Positions 10,451 through 21,529 of a stretch of DNA of 64,000 bases are shown in pieces. Source of the stretch: Nothopassalora personata (lineage: Eukaryota; Ascomycota; Dothideomycetes; Mycosphaerellales; Mycosphaerellaceae); NCBI GenBank assembly GCA_033816765.1, contig CM066287.1:7006001-7070000 (forward strand), given 5' to 3'. Within the stretch, counting starts at the first letter, position 1; the number at the start of each line of letters is the position of its first letter. The translations under genes were made by a program, and so were the position numbers. The notes under the pieces are model-generated. The model made no database searches. It was not told where the DNA came from and saw only the letters and a list, made by a program, of their open reading frames with translations.

Positions 10451-12639
10451 ATGGCATCGTCGTCCTTCAGGGACAGCATCAACAGCCTGGGCTGGTCACG
10501 CCGCAACGAGCAGCCCGCCAACACGAACCCCCAAAATCCGATCATCGGCACGTTGTCGAAGCTGAATCCTTTCGCTGGGGAAGGCTATGGCATCAGGCTG
10601 CCGACGACAGAGGGCGAAGGCCCGGGAGCACCTCTGCCAGCGCCCACCAGGAGGCAGGAAGAGGAAGGGTGGTTTGCGCGTAAGTCGGCAGCGTTCTCTA
10701 TCTGCACACACAGTTCCGCAGCGGTTGTGTCTCGGCACGAGCTGGATTTCTTGTTTCATGGACATGTTCGCATCATGCTACGAAAGCTGTGGGGGCGCAT
10801 GAGCATTGTCTGCCACAAAGAGCATGCAGCCAGGTCTCGGCTTGAAGCCGGCCATGCGAGCGCTGCAAGGCATTGCAGGTTGCATCAACTATCCAAACTG
10901 CAGCTTGTCTTCGTGACTATGTGGAGTTCCTGCATCACAAAGGCGTGCATGGGACTTGCCGGTTCCGTCCTTGACTCTGCTGTGCAATCTCCCACTCACG
11001 ACCCTCTGCTAGCCAAAGCCTAGCATCGCCCTGCGGATCACTTCAAGCGAGACACTGCTAACAGCTGCCTCTTCAGTAAGTCGCTGGGATCGTCTGCTCG
11101 TTTTTGGTGGCCTCAACCTCGCGGCCATTGCCCTGTTCGTCGTCTGCTTCACGCTTTTGCCTATTCTGAGCCTACGACCGCGGAAGTTCGCAATCCTGTA
11201 CGTATCATTCCCTTCTATGGCTCTCCTCCACCACCTCTTTTCCGTCGCTTGCAGATCACAAACCATGCCCGCCTGAGCTCCAAACCTTGTTCATTGCCCC
11301 AAGCAGAAAGATGGTGTGTCGCTCTTCCGTATTGCACGCAATCACAACGCTGCAACTATCTCATCACTGTTGAGATCGTTGACGCGTCGAATCAACATGC
11401 GCAGTCGGAGCCATGCACTACCACGCAGCGACCTGCTTGCCCGCGGCCACTTATGCAGTGGATGCCCCCGCCTGACCACAAGCTTAGCGCGGTCCGGGGT
11501 GCTTGCAGCAGGTGTGCGACAGACGCCAGACGTCGTCCTGCAGCCGCCCGCTGCAAACGGCATCGAGCTCGACCTCGTATCGATCTCCTGCAACACTGCC
11601 TTCGACTGCCATGCTTTGAATCTAGTTACATTGACTACATCGCGCAGCTTGGTCTCGACCCGAGCAATAACCCCACGAAGACCGTTTTTGCCTCGCTTTC
11701 AAGCAGTCTCCATGACGCCTTCGACTTTACAGGATGATGCGCTAACAGCTGGTCAGATGGTCGATGGCGTCGGCGCTCTTCCTGGGCTCATGGGCGGTCA
11801 TGATGGGTCCACTGGTCTACGGTAAGCAGCCTCCTACCTTTTTGATCCTTTGACAACCCTCATTCTCGTGTGCGCCTGAATGCGCGGAGCAATCACGACG
11901 CCTGGCTGCGGAGCGTGGCCTGGCAGGTCACCGCTGTCTCGCATGGCTGCAGCCGAGCTCTTCTACGGTGTTACCTCCTCCAGGCACTTTGCTGATCTCG
12001 CACTACAGTACGGCATCTGGTCTCTCAAGAGCGCATCCCATTTACGGCCACCTACTTCGGCAGCATCGCGCTGACGTTGTACTTTGCCGTCGGAGTGAGT
12101 ACACCCTCTTTGCACATCCTTCGTCAAATCACGAACGCAACTCTCGGAGCTATACGGGAACCGTCGCCACAACACCACCTTCCTCCACAATATCTTTGTT
12201 TGGAAGTGGTGTCGATCATGCGCTCGCGTCGCACTCTTGTCCTTGCTACCCTAGCCAAACACCAGCTGAACCCTGCATCTTCCCGCACACCCTATCTGGA
12301 CCGTATGCTCCAGAGTGGCCTGCCCTATCTCACAGCCACCCTTCCATACTACATGACTCTCGATACATTGATGCGATTTTGGCCAACCGCTGTTGCCGCT
12401 TGATGTCACCCTACATGACCCAAGACTCGCACTCCAACATCTACCGGCCTTAACGCACGGCTTTGCTGACCTTCTTCTCATCGTAGCTCCGAAGCACCAT
12501 TCTCACACTCCTCTCGTCGATAGTGCAGATCGTCGCGCTGGTGTGGTACCTTGTCAGCTACTTCCCCATGGGCTCGCAGGGCTTACGCTTCGCAGCCAGC
12601 TTTGGCGGCAACAGAATCGCCGCTTGGATGCGCGATTAA
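10451..12639 (+). CDS. SFT2: SFT2-family Golgi membrane protein
   Basis: Five exons (10451-10679, 11077-11197, 11757-11821, 12009-12094, 12487-12639) give 217 residues, close to the family length. Each intron has a good donor (GTAAGT, GTACGT, GTAAGC, GTGAGT) and a YAG acceptor, and each junction restores conserved sequence: SRWDRLL...LRPRKFAI, then LWSMASALFLGSWAVM, then RIPFTATYFGSIALTLYFAVG, then VWYLVSYFPMGSQGLRF, ending GGNRIAAWMRD. The cytosolic N-terminus is Pro-rich with FRDSINSLGW and NPIIGTLSKLNPF, followed by four membrane segments. Sft2 proteins are Golgi tetraspanning proteins that support fusion of endosome-derived vesicles with the late Golgi, overlapping with Got1. The introns are unusually long for this block (397, 559, 187 and 392 bp), so only about 30% of the gene is coding. 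Confidence 0.94.
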
Positions 12640-15149
12640 GGCGAGCGACAGACAGACAGCTCTTCTGTAGCCTACGTATTGATCTGCGTGGTACAATTTG
12701 CACTAAGAACCAAGTCGCCTCGAAAGCTACCCTAACACAAAAGGTCTTGATGCGGTCGAGATCCTGCTTGTACGAGCTATGTTATTGACCAATAGCTCAC
12801 GAGCTCTTTGACGTGCAGCAGGTACGGGCAAGGCTGACCACTCAGAGCTCGAAAACAGGTTTTGGTTCATGCAATATGTTCTGGACCGCTGTCCGCGTGA
12901 TCTGACATGGGCCGCTTAGAGGACGTCTAGATTACGATGCAGTCGCGAGCGTCGCAGGTCGATGCTCGGTGTGGCAAGACCCTAGATTAAGAAGGTCTTC
13001 AAACTTGTTGTAAAAGGGACTTGCGACTGGCCTAAAGTATGGGAGGTGCGCGTATGATACGATCATCTGTCCACTCACTTGCTCGACTCTGCGGAGAGAA
13101 ACTGCGACCAGAGGCGGCAGAACGAAAGCTTCAATTGTTTGAAACCCCCACGCTTTTTGGTGCTTCAGTATAGAGGGGAGTGGGAGTTTTAGTGAAGTTT
13201 GAGCTCTCCAGCCCTTCCTTCCTTCAAGTGCTCAGCCACAGTTGCCACACATACCACACACATGTACGTACTCCCAAACGTGATCAATGCTGACAGTTCC
13301 CTTTCGTCGAAGGTTTGACGCTTGTGATGGGGGCGCATGCATGCATGAACGCTCCCGGTTCGTGGTCAGACGGGTTTGCCTGATTCGTCCAGTGCAAGCC
13401 TTGATTTGTTTACTGGAAAATGATGCCCGCGGAGGTAGGGCTCTAGATGGTAGCTGCCCTATGTTTCGTTTGGGAACCGCGCTGACTGTGCGTGGTCGGT
13501 CGGTATAGGGGGTGTGGTAGGGCTGCAGATTTTCGAGAACGTCGCTGAGCGAGGGGAGATGAGGGGCTGGTCTAGATGGAGTGGGAAAGAGAGGTGGGTG
13601 GTTTGCGATTTGGAAGCGGCGAAGATTGGTGAGTGAGGCCGTTGATCATGAGGGGGTTGTGAAGAGGACCGATGTTGAGATCGTATTGAGGTCCAAAGAT
13701 GTTTGGGATTGATATGTTCAACGGCTGTGCTTGAGGAATTCCATGATCGACGCATTTCTGTTCGATGCGCCACGAGCGATGATCTGACTTTGCCTGGTCC
13801 AGTCTTGGAGACACCTCATGCGCTCATCGATGCCGCTACAACTGTTGCGAAACATGATCTCTGGTCTTCTCGAGCGTTCGCGATGTCCGCTCGAAGAACG
13901 ACCATATCCCACCTGGGCATTTACATAGCAAGCACATCGATCGAGTACATGGTCCCCCCATCTTATCACTCGTAAGTGTTCAGAGGCCTGGGAACCATAT
14001 TTGATCACGCAGCTGATGCTTCTCGTCCACCTTTTCTCACTATCAGCCAGCGGATCTTTCTTCTTACGTTCTCATATTTTACAAAAGGCCTGTGCTATGG
14101 CGGGTTGGCCGCCCGGTGTCTGGGTTGACAGACCCTCTGTAATGCTTTATGCTTCAGTGCCACAGCGAACATCGCAAGGCACGTGTACCGGCAGCAAAGT
14201 AGGGCAAGTGTGTCGGAATTACAATTTTGATGCATTGACCGGGTATGTCTCTTTCTCAGGTGCAGCACAGTGTACTCAGCCGAACGAATCGGCGAAGCAT
14301 TCACTTACATGGCTCAAGCTCTGTGCACTTGTGCGAACTGGTCACTAAGCCCACGACATCCACACACAGTCCATTGGCATTCCTAACGCAATTCAGAATA
14401 CACTGCTTGCCATACCTGACACACGAAGTCGCACATTCCTCAATACCACCATCATGCCGGCTCACAAAGCGCTGCGCGGACTGGGTGAAACGCCCTAAGA
14501 TGGGCCTTGCAATCATCACCATATGGAAGTATTTTAGCCATTGGACCGGCCCGCAAAAGTAAGTGCAGAAGACTTCAGCGAGGTCTTCAAGGTCCAACTC
14601 AAGGCGTGTGATTTCGGCAACGAGGGCGTACTAAATGCAGAGTAAATTTATCCTGTTCCGGACTTGCGAACTCTACCAACAATGCGAGATGCAGCTACGA
14701 TAACATCTGCGCTCAAGATCGTGAGAGTGAGAAGCAGCGAGGAAGCACGTATGGGACGAGACCAGGTCGTTCGCAGATGCTCAAGCCGAGATCGGTAAGC
14801 TTGTGCACTCTAACCATCTCTGCTCATCGAGCTCTCCACTGACCTGAAATATGCAGAGATTATTTTCGTCACACTCTAACACAGCACTCGAGACTGTGAT
14901 GAGGAACGTCAGATACCCAGGCCTGACCAACGATATAGTGGACGACGACGAGGATGTCGAAGAGGATGGGGGAAGTGATAATTATTGAGGAGTACTGCGG
15001 TTCCCAGGAACAGCAGAACAGCACATACCTGTGCCTCAACTTCGACCGCGCTCCTGGCGGTGGCGGAGATCCTTGAGCCGTGAAGGAGATGGACGGTTTC
15101 GTGGTGACGGCCTGGTGGTGTCGAGGACAGTGTAATGTAGTGCAGTGTG
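12640..15149. other. Intergenic, possible decayed reading frames
   Basis: No gene can be supported with confidence. On the minus strand between about 13460 and 13820 three overlapping frames alternately look protein-like (for example NISIPNIFGPQYDLNIGPLHN in one, LSDVLENLQPYHTPYT in another). This could be a frameshifted gene or an unresolved spliced one. At 14245-14562 plus and 14301-14597 minus, opposing frames have no family features. Confidence 0.4.
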
Positions 15150-15412
15150 TCATTCATCATCGATCGATTTTCGGGTTGATGCGGAAAGTGCTGCTGCTGC
15201 TCTCTCTCGTGCGGTGTAAGGCCTGGTGATTTTTTCGGGTTTGGGTGGGGATGTGTATACCTGAAGTAGCCGTGGGGAGGGGGATGGAATTTTATGGTCG
15301 CGGTAAAGGTCGATGAGGCCGAGGTTGAGGAGTAAGAGAGGGTGCTGTGGTGCAGCTGGGTTGCTGAAGTTTGTAGCGTGGAAGAGATGAGTAGTGGGAG
15401 GTGGCACTCTGG
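15150..15412 (-). CDS. Small conserved-looking hypothetical protein
   Basis: A single frame of 87 residues starts at ATG 15412 and ends just downstream of uS11m, 139 bp away on the same strand. It reads MSRVPPPTTHLFHATN, then PLLLLNLGLIDLYRDHKIPSPSP, then PEKITRPYTARERAAAALSAS and a short acidic end. There is no signal peptide and no membrane segment beyond a short Leu-rich patch. The Pro-rich, charged C-terminus with an Ala helix is protein-like rather than random. A GTATAC at 15261 could act as a splice donor after RLLQ, which would change the C-terminus. I do not recognise the family. Confidence 0.42.
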
Positions 15413-15551
15413 ACATTTGTCGGCTTTGCGAGGACAATACGCGAAACCCTATGTTTGTAATAAGCTTGATGGGAAGGTAGAGAGGGATGAGATAAATCAA
15501 CGAAGGGGCCTGATAGTACAATACTTTGCATATTTTTACAGCGGCCACTAT

Positions 15552-16319
15552 CTAACCCAGCCTCCTTGGCTTCTTGCTTCTCGGTCCACCCTGCTTCAAC
15601 CTCGTCGAATCCACCACACTCGTGATCTTCCTTCTCAGAGCCGCACCTTCGCTACCCAGCAGAATCTTGCTCACAGCTTCTCGTCCCGCGCCAAAACCTC
15701 GCAGCACCACTTCCAACTTGTGCACATCTCTCAGCATACCCTTTTCCTGAATCTGCTTCATCACGAATGCGCCCAGTTGGTACGCCGCATCATAGCTCCC
15801 TCTTCCTGCTTTCCTGAAGCCTATGTTGCCGGCTGACAATGATATAAGCACATCAATCTGCTTCTTCAGATCCGCCGCGGACGCAGATGTGCCCGATATC
15901 CCACTCGACGCCGTCTGCGATGCCGGCCGTGCGGGCTGGACGAATGTGATGTGTGTATTATGCTTTGTGGCGTAGACGTGCAGCTTGTGTGGTAGGTCCA
16001 TGGCTGCACTGTGCATGTCCATGTTGTTGGCGAATTGAGACGTGAGCAGGCTTCCGTGGTTGGCATCTAGGGCGTCGGAGATGGATTGACCGCCAACAAA
16101 GGGATCGTTTGGGTTTCTTGGTGTCTGGCTGTGGCCCTGGGGCCTGGTGTTGCGGGCCATCTGGTGGGAGAGAGCGCCGAGGCCAGAGAGGGCATCTTGG
16201 CTGGCTGCTGTCTTAGGAGTGGAGGTGAAGGATCGTTGCTGCGTCGCAGGGAGGAGTCGTTGGCGGCAGGCGTGACATATTGATGAGCTGAAGGCGCGGG
16301 GTGCCCTCGTCGTCGCCAT
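15552..16319 (-). CDS. MRPS18: Mitochondrial small-subunit ribosomal protein uS11m
   Basis: One exon of 255 residues. The Arg/Ser/Thr-rich N-terminus (MATTRAPRAFSSSICHACRQRLL) is a mitochondrial presequence. A low-complexity linker reaches to about residue 105. The S11 domain follows, with HKLHVYATKHNTHITF for the first strands, SAGNIGFRKAGRGSYDAAYQ in the middle, and LEVVLRGFGAGREAVSKILLGSEG near the end. The basic tail (KQGGPRSKKPRRLG) matches the rRNA-binding C-terminus of S11 proteins. uS11m sits on the platform of the mitoribosomal small subunit near the mRNA exit. The yeast homologue is Mrps18. It is divergently paired with TIM44. Confidence 0.92.
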   Translation of the reverse strand: MATTRAPRAFSSSICHACRQRLLPATQQRSFTSTPKTAASQDALSGLGALSHQMARNTRPQGHSQTPRNPNDPFVGGQSISDALDANHGSLLTSQFANNMDMHSAAMDLPHKLHVYATKHNTHITFVQPARPASQTASSGISGTSASAADLKKQIDVLISLSAGNIGFRKAGRGSYDAAYQLGAFVMKQIQEKGMLRDVHKLEVVLRGFGAGREAVSKILLGSEGAALRRKITSVVDSTRLKQGGPRSKKPRRLG

Positions 16320-16562
16320 GATGATTATCTGTAGAATGTCTCTCTGGTGTGCACCGCGTTGCGGAGAGAATCGAATCGGGAATGGCCGACGCCGCCGCTG
16401 CAGATCCCTGTCGAGAAATGCGCTTCAAGTCGGGAAAGAGCTTCCCACCGGTCCATCACGTTCTTGCCTCTCACACGCTCGCCACTGCCCTTCCTGCTTC
16501 GTTCTTTCTTGCCTTCATCTCCTGTAGTGGCCGCGACTTCCTCCTCCGTGTACAGTAGTAGC
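16320..16562. promoter_or_regulatory. Bidirectional promoter region uS11m / TIM44
   Basis: Only 243 bp separate the start codons of two divergent nuclear genes for mitochondrial proteins, so both promoters must lie here or overlap the genes. The sequence is pyrimidine-rich on the TIM44 side (cttcctgcttcgttctttcttgcc). No TATA box is evident. Co-regulation is an inference from the arrangement. Confidence 0.5.
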
Positions 16563-18329
16563 ATGAGCACGCCAGCCATCCGCGCCATCTCGGGGCGAGC
16601 AGGACGCACCCTCGCCCGCACCACCACAGCACAACCTTCATATGGCCGCACCGCAGCATATCGACGGATAGCATCACAATTGCCGCGGGAATACAGCCAT
16701 GTATCGGGACGGTCACGGCAACATGGCGCTTCATCAATATTCCCTCCATCCGCATTGCCGTCACATTTCCTCCCGCCTTCACTATCAGCATCGAGCGCGG
16801 CGTCTGTGCGACATGTCAGCTTCAAGCAGATGCGGGAGCAGAGACTGAGGGAGAAGGCGGCGGGGCAGGCAGAGAAGCCAGCGGGTCAAGCAGAAGCCAA
16901 GCCTGCACCGGATGCGGTAGAGCAGGAACCCGCTAAAGCAGCGGAGCCTGAGGAGACTGAGGCAGACAAGGTATTTGCACGCTTCCAGGCCGAGGCCGAG
17001 GCTGCGTATGCCAAGCAACAGAAAGCAGAGGCCAAGAAGCGAGAGGCAGAAGAGAAGGCGAAAGCAAAGGCCGAGGCTGGTGAAGGCGAAGGCGAAGGCG
17101 ATGAAGGCGCCGAGGGTGGGCAGAAGGAGCAGAAGAAGAGAGAGGAAGAGGCTGCACCGCCCAAGCATGGAAACAAGACTCCTTGGCAGGTCTTCACCGA
17201 GACGCTGCAGGCTGAATTCAAGGCCAGCAAGGATTGGCAGGAGGGGACCAAGCAGCTGAGCGGAACAATGCATGACTTCACACAGAACCCCAATGTTCAA
17301 CGAGCGAGAAGTGCCTATGCAAAGGCTGCCGAAACCGCGAGCACGACCACTGGCAAGGTCTTCTTGGGCACTGCAGGTGCCATTGGAAAGGGTGCTGCCT
17401 GGACTTGGGACACATTACCTGCACGAGCAGCACGATCAGCCGCAGGTGCCATTGGATCGGGTGTGGAGAAGGCGACACGACCCGTGCGAGAGACGGAGGC
17501 CTACAAGAGCGTGAAAGAGACGATCGATGATGGCTCGTCCCAACGATACGGTGGCTGGATTGAGAAAGAGGAGCGAAGGAGGAAACGTGAAGAGCGTGAC
17601 CGCAAGATGGGCTTCACCAGCAAGGCACCAGAAGTGTACGAGGAGAACCCTGAAGCCGGTACGAACGTCACCTTGCACAAGGACTCTGCTTGGAAAGAGG
17701 CGTGGAAAAACCTGCGGGAGAACAGCCCAGCGATGCAGAGACTGTTCAAGATGGGCGACACATACCGAGAGTCCGAGAACCCACTCATCAGCACTGCGCG
17801 AAGTGTGACAGATCGCATCGCTGGCTTCTTCGCCGAGAACGAGACGGCCATGGTAATCAAGAAGTTCCGCGAGATGGACCCGAGCTTTCAACTGGAGCCT
17901 TTCTTGAACGAGATGCGATCATATATTCTGCCTGAGGTGCTTGAGGCATACGTCAAGGGCGATGTCGAGACGCTAAAGCTGTGGCTATCAGCAGCACAAT
18001 TCCAGGTATACCACGCTCTGATGCAGCAATACACCACTGCTGGTCTAAAGTCGGATGGCAAGATTCTGGACATCCGTGGTGTTGACATCTTGAGCGCAAG
18101 AATTCTTGATCCTGGCGAGATTCCAGTCTTTGTCCTGATGTGCCGGACGCAAGAAGTGCATGTCTACCGCAACAAGAAGACGGGCGAGCTTGCAGCTGGG
18201 ATGGAAGACAAAGTCCAGCAAGTCACATATGCCATTGGTGTCACCAGGATACCCGAAGAGGTCAGCAACCCGGAGACGAGAGGTTGGAGGTTGATTGAGC
18301 TGCAAAAGAGCGCACGAGACTACGTGTGA
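16563..18329 (+). CDS. TIM44: Mitochondrial import inner membrane translocase subunit Tim44
   Basis: One exon of 588 residues from ATG 16563; the frame is open upstream, but the family presequence starts here (MSTPAIRAISGRAGRTLARTTT, basic and Ser/Thr-rich). After HVSFKQMREQRLREKAA comes a highly charged Ala/Glu/Lys coiled coil to about residue 195. The conserved Tim44 N-domain follows (NKTPWQVFTETLQAEFKASKDW). The C-terminal membrane-binding domain begins near ENPLISTARSVTDRIAGFF and runs through FREMDPSFQLEPFLNEMR and LDIRGVDILSARIL to the conserved GWRLIELQKSARDYV-type end. Tim44 tethers mtHsp70 (Ssc1) to the TIM23 channel on the matrix side as part of the import motor. All family blocks are present and in order, so the gene looks fully functional. 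Confidence 0.95.
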   Translation: MSTPAIRAISGRAGRTLARTTTAQPSYGRTAAYRRIASQLPREYSHVSGRSRQHGASSIFPPSALPSHFLPPSLSASSAASVRHVSFKQMREQRLREKAAGQAEKPAGQAEAKPAPDAVEQEPAKAAEPEETEADKVFARFQAEAEAAYAKQQKAEAKKREAEEKAKAKAEAGEGEGEGDEGAEGGQKEQKKREEEAAPPKHGNKTPWQVFTETLQAEFKASKDWQEGTKQLSGTMHDFTQNPNVQRARSAYAKAAETASTTTGKVFLGTAGAIGKGAAWTWDTLPARAARSAAGAIGSGVEKATRPVRETEAYKSVKETIDDGSSQRYGGWIEKEERRRKREERDRKMGFTSKAPEVYEENPEAGTNVTLHKDSAWKEAWKNLRENSPAMQRLFKMGDTYRESENPLISTARSVTDRIAGFFAENETAMVIKKFREMDPSFQLEPFLNEMRSYILPEVLEAYVKGDVETLKLWLSAAQFQVYHALMQQYTTAGLKSDGKILDIRGVDILSARILDPGEIPVFVLMCRTQEVHVYRNKKTGELAAGMEDKVQQVTYAIGVTRIPEEVSNPETRGWRLIELQKSARDYV

Positions 18330-18524
18330 GAGGGTCGCAGTCACTTCTGCCTCCTCTTCCATTACTGCCTGCGGCGATCTTCCAAGGTCACGGTTGCCAT
18401 GCGTACGTGCTGGCTGGACAGTCCTCTCGGTTACGAAGGCCATACAGAGCAGAGCACAGCCCCTGCTCGTCCACATCCAACGACAGCAAAAGCCACCATC
18501 TCGGCCTCGGTGCATCCGGGCGGC

Positions 18525-18561
<37 letters not shown>

Positions 18562-19635
18562 GACAACGGAAAAGCGATTCGGCATATCGTCTTCCGTCTG
18601 GCGTGGCGTGTACCAATAACAAAACCCTTGTACAGAAAGAACCTCGTACCTGCCTACGAACCCTCGGCGTCGATTGAACGCATTCATGACGAGCGGACAT
18701 GGCAGCTTTTGACCATGTCTGCTTCAAACCCCACTCCTACGTGTAGTTAGTACCATCATATATTTGACATTGTATAGGTAACGTAACTCTGACGAAGTAT
18801 GAACTCTTCTTCTCCTCCTTCTTCTTCTTTATATGCTATAGTCTCTACTCTACCCTATCATGGCAACAGCCTTCGACGCATCGTATCGTACCGTATCGTC
18901 CTGATCCCCAGATCACACATTCCCCCTTCCATACCGGGTTATATCACTAACCAAGACCCTCGGTCTCGTATAGTGTCGCGTGGTTTTGACCATGTGGTTA
19001 GGTATATCAGGGTTGGTCCTTGTGAAAGCGTCATGCGATTTCCTGCTGCGGTACGTGGTGGTACTACGCCACAATCGACCAGAAATTCGGGTTGTTTTGG
19101 CTTCCTCTAATATCTTTGAAGTTTTGAGGCCAAGGGTGTGTTGTAATAGTCTCCAAGATGCCGCGTAAGATATTCCAAGATCCTGGAGTTTGCTGGTATT
19201 TGTCAGGTTGTGCAAGTTATCTTTCACTCACATCCATCGACGTCAAAGAACATTGGGAGTTCCTTTGGTGATGTTCGCCATGCCGTATATCGTTCATCGT
19301 TCATCGTTCATCGTCACATCTCACTACTTAAGATGCACAATATCTTGACGTGAGTATTGACGAGCCCATTGCCAACTTGGAATTGCCTCAGAGCCATGCC
19401 AGGATACTCCATACCACCAAGTGCATATCCGCAAAACCCTGTCTCAGCACAATTTCCAGATTACAATACTCGGCGACTCGCCGTGATGGAACCATAGCTT
19501 TGTCGTCTCGAACAAATATCATCGAGCCAGAATTTTAGGTAAAAAGCCCTTAGCTCTGCCCAACTTGAGGAAGGAAGCACAAACCACAAGCAATAACAAC
19601 ACCGCGATTCTCCACCTCCCATCGACACCACAATA
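18330..19635. other. Intergenic downstream of TIM44
   Basis: No gene supported. It contains the TIM44 3' UTR with a TCA/CAT trinucleotide run (18527-18561), a CT-rich stretch near 18805-18835, and a short tandem of gttcatc at about 19291-19315. Confidence 0.5.
18527..18561 (+). repeat. (TCA)n trinucleotide microsatellite
   Basis: About 11.7 perfect copies of tca, lying about 200 bp after the TIM44 stop codon and so probably inside its 3' UTR. It is not part of any supported coding frame. Confidence 0.95.
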
Positions 19636-19844
19636 ATGCTGCTCACCACCATCCTCTCCCTCGCCTCCCACCACCACCGCCCTCTCAAAGCCGTCCCCTA
19701 CCCCTGGCACGACCAAGACCTAGACGCAGGCTGCTACAACGGCCAATGCAACTCCGCATCGACGTCTCCGGTGCAGGATACATCGACATCGCCACTTTCA
19801 ACGCTCGATGCGAAGCTCGCATGATGCGCCGCGACTCGACGTAA
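19636..19844 (+). pseudogene. Small secreted protein gene with a frameshift (candidate)
   Basis: ATG 19636 opens a frame with a short hydrophobic start (MLLTTILSLAS) and then PYPWHDQDLDAGCYNGQC. In that frame it ends in Ser/Thr-rich sequence at 19824. In the next frame the same region continues far more protein-like as LRIDVSGAGYIDIATFNARCEARMMRR to a stop at 19844, so a single-base loss near 19747 would join the two. The product would be about 68 residues with three or four cysteines and a weak signal peptide, in the size class of fungal secreted proteins. An unspliced shorter protein remains possible. The next 395 bp (19845-20239) hold nothing recognisable. Confidence 0.3.
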
Positions 19845-20239
19845 TCGCAAATGCAAGATGTATGGCTTCATGGCTTCATCGAGAGACAATCTAGGCAGCG
19901 ACCTGTTGAGAAAAGCGACGCATTTCTGAGTCTGATGCCGAGGGTTCCGCAGGGCACAGTGTTTCCGGTGAAGGATACGGCAAATGACGGGGGAGTCGGA
20001 ACCAGAGATTTCGGGGGAATGAATAATTGAGCTGACCGTGTCTTTTTGCAGGAATGGTGTTGTCACTTGGTGGTATGGAATGTCACTACTCAGCCATACC
20101 AGTATTGCGAGAACCAGGACCAGTTCAATGTCATTCCACGGCCTGGTGGTAGTGTTGCTGCTTAGGTGGCGCTCGCAGTCTTTGTTGGCGTTCGGTATCA
20201 TTCCAAGATAATGTAGAACAGAGCTTTGTAGACAGTCGA

Positions 20240-21247
20240 TCAGAACCAGGTGTCTCGTTCGAACTTTCCGTCCATCGGGCTGTCCAGGAATCGCTCAAAA
20301 GAGATTCCTCGTCGGTATCGTCCTGTACTGCCTTTCTTTTCGGGTCTGTAGATTTCCGGCTTGAACGAGACAGTGCTGTAGCCTCTGATGAGGTTTCTGA
20401 CGTAGCATGATACGGCCGGTCGCGTAAGGTATCTGTGGCGGAAAGTCTTGAGAGAGTTGTCGATGATCTTCTCCGCTTCATCAGGATGCGCGATGTAATG
20501 CTTAATCTTCTCCTCCAGATCTGTCCAGTCTCGCTTGACTCTCACGTAGTTCTGGTCAGGTCCAGAGTCTCGCAGCAGATGTGTAGTGTACGTGGTCCAT
20601 TCCAGATCGTGGATGATGGGCAAGTTGTCACAATTCTGGATATAGCTCAATCGGCCAGAATAGCTTACCCCTTCTGTATGGATTGCAAACATGTACTTGC
20701 ACATGTCTTCAACAGTCAAGAAGCGATCGCTGTCCATGCCGCCGTAGTCGGCGAACCAAACATCGGCCCAGTCCTGATTCTTCGAGACGTCGAACAGTTT
20801 TTCGCGTATGCCCGGATTCAGAAAGCCACTGCCTCGCCAAACAGCTTTTGGGATCTTGTCCTTGAAGGCAGAGTCCCTCTCCATTGCTCGATATCGCGCC
20901 TCACGGAACGAACCCATTGGGTAGCCATACCATAAGTCATAGTTCGGTATCATCCAATGCCGCTCATGCGTCTCATCTCCCATGTGGTTCGTCCACGTCC
21001 AGAAAGAGTGCGTCCCTATCGTGCCATTCGGTGGATTGACAACACCCTCGGCGACGATTGCAGCTTCGATGGTAGGCAGCTTCTCACCGGCAGCTTGAGC
21101 GCTGTACAGCGACCGTTGCAGCAGATATAGGAACCCCATACCTCGTCCTCGGTATCCCCAATGCCCCATCATGCCCTCACTTTCCAGGATACGCAGCTCA
21201 TTCTCGTGGATGAGGATCCGCATGGCGCCTCCTGATCCATCTCCCAT
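20240..21247 (-). CDS. GT90 (CAP10-like) glycosyltransferase, probably 5'-truncated
   Basis: 335 residues from ATG 21247. Family 90 features follow in order: DGSGGAMRILIHENELRILES, WGYRGRGMGFLYLLQRSLYSAQ, PNYDLWYGYPMGSFREAR, the WRGSGFLNPGIREKLF block around residue 140, then MCKYMFAIHTEGVSYSGRL and a DNLPIIHDLEWTTY block for the donor-binding half. In fungi such enzymes act in the secretory pathway on cell-wall or capsule glycans, xylose transfer being the best studied case. The frame stays conserved upstream of the ATG (DVEVSWRKWNGEP), but an in-frame TGA follows at about 21312-21314. A CTGCAG acceptor-like site sits at about 21291. No upstream exon with the usual membrane anchor or N-domain was found, and a pseudogene on the other strand occupies 21530-22210. 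I therefore read it as truncated, with an unresolved upstream intron as the alternative. Confidence 0.75.
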   Translation of the reverse strand: MGDGSGGAMRILIHENELRILESEGMMGHWGYRGRGMGFLYLLQRSLYSAQAAGEKLPTIEAAIVAEGVVNPPNGTIGTHSFWTWTNHMGDETHERHWMIPNYDLWYGYPMGSFREARYRAMERDSAFKDKIPKAVWRGSGFLNPGIREKLFDVSKNQDWADVWFADYGGMDSDRFLTVEDMCKYMFAIHTEGVSYSGRLSYIQNCDNLPIIHDLEWTTYTTHLLRDSGPDQNYVRVKRDWTDLEEKIKHYIAHPDEAEKIIDNSLKTFRHRYLTRPAVSCYVRNLIRGYSTVSFKPEIYRPEKKGSTGRYRRGISFERFLDSPMDGKFERDTWF

Positions 21248-21529
21248 AGGCTCACCGTTCCATTTGCGCCATGAAACTTCGACATCGCCTGCAGAAATGG
21301 TGCTTCACGAGTGCAGTGAGTGACGAGTTTCTCATGTGCACGGCAAGAGGCCACAGTGCCACCAACCACTAACACAACAGCCATGCATTCTTTGCGTGTG
21401 GCTTCATACCGAGCACGCTTCATAGTTTCCCCGAACGTCTCACAGATGCATGGCATGTAAGAAAGCAATCATGAGTGCATCAAAGTCATCCGACGCCTAT
21501 TCCACCTCGCGAACGAGGAAGATACATTA

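Noticed and set aside
16785..17300. Minus-strand Leu/Ser-rich frame of 171 codons
   Set aside because: Antisense shadow of the Lys/Glu/Ala-rich coiled coil of TIM44.
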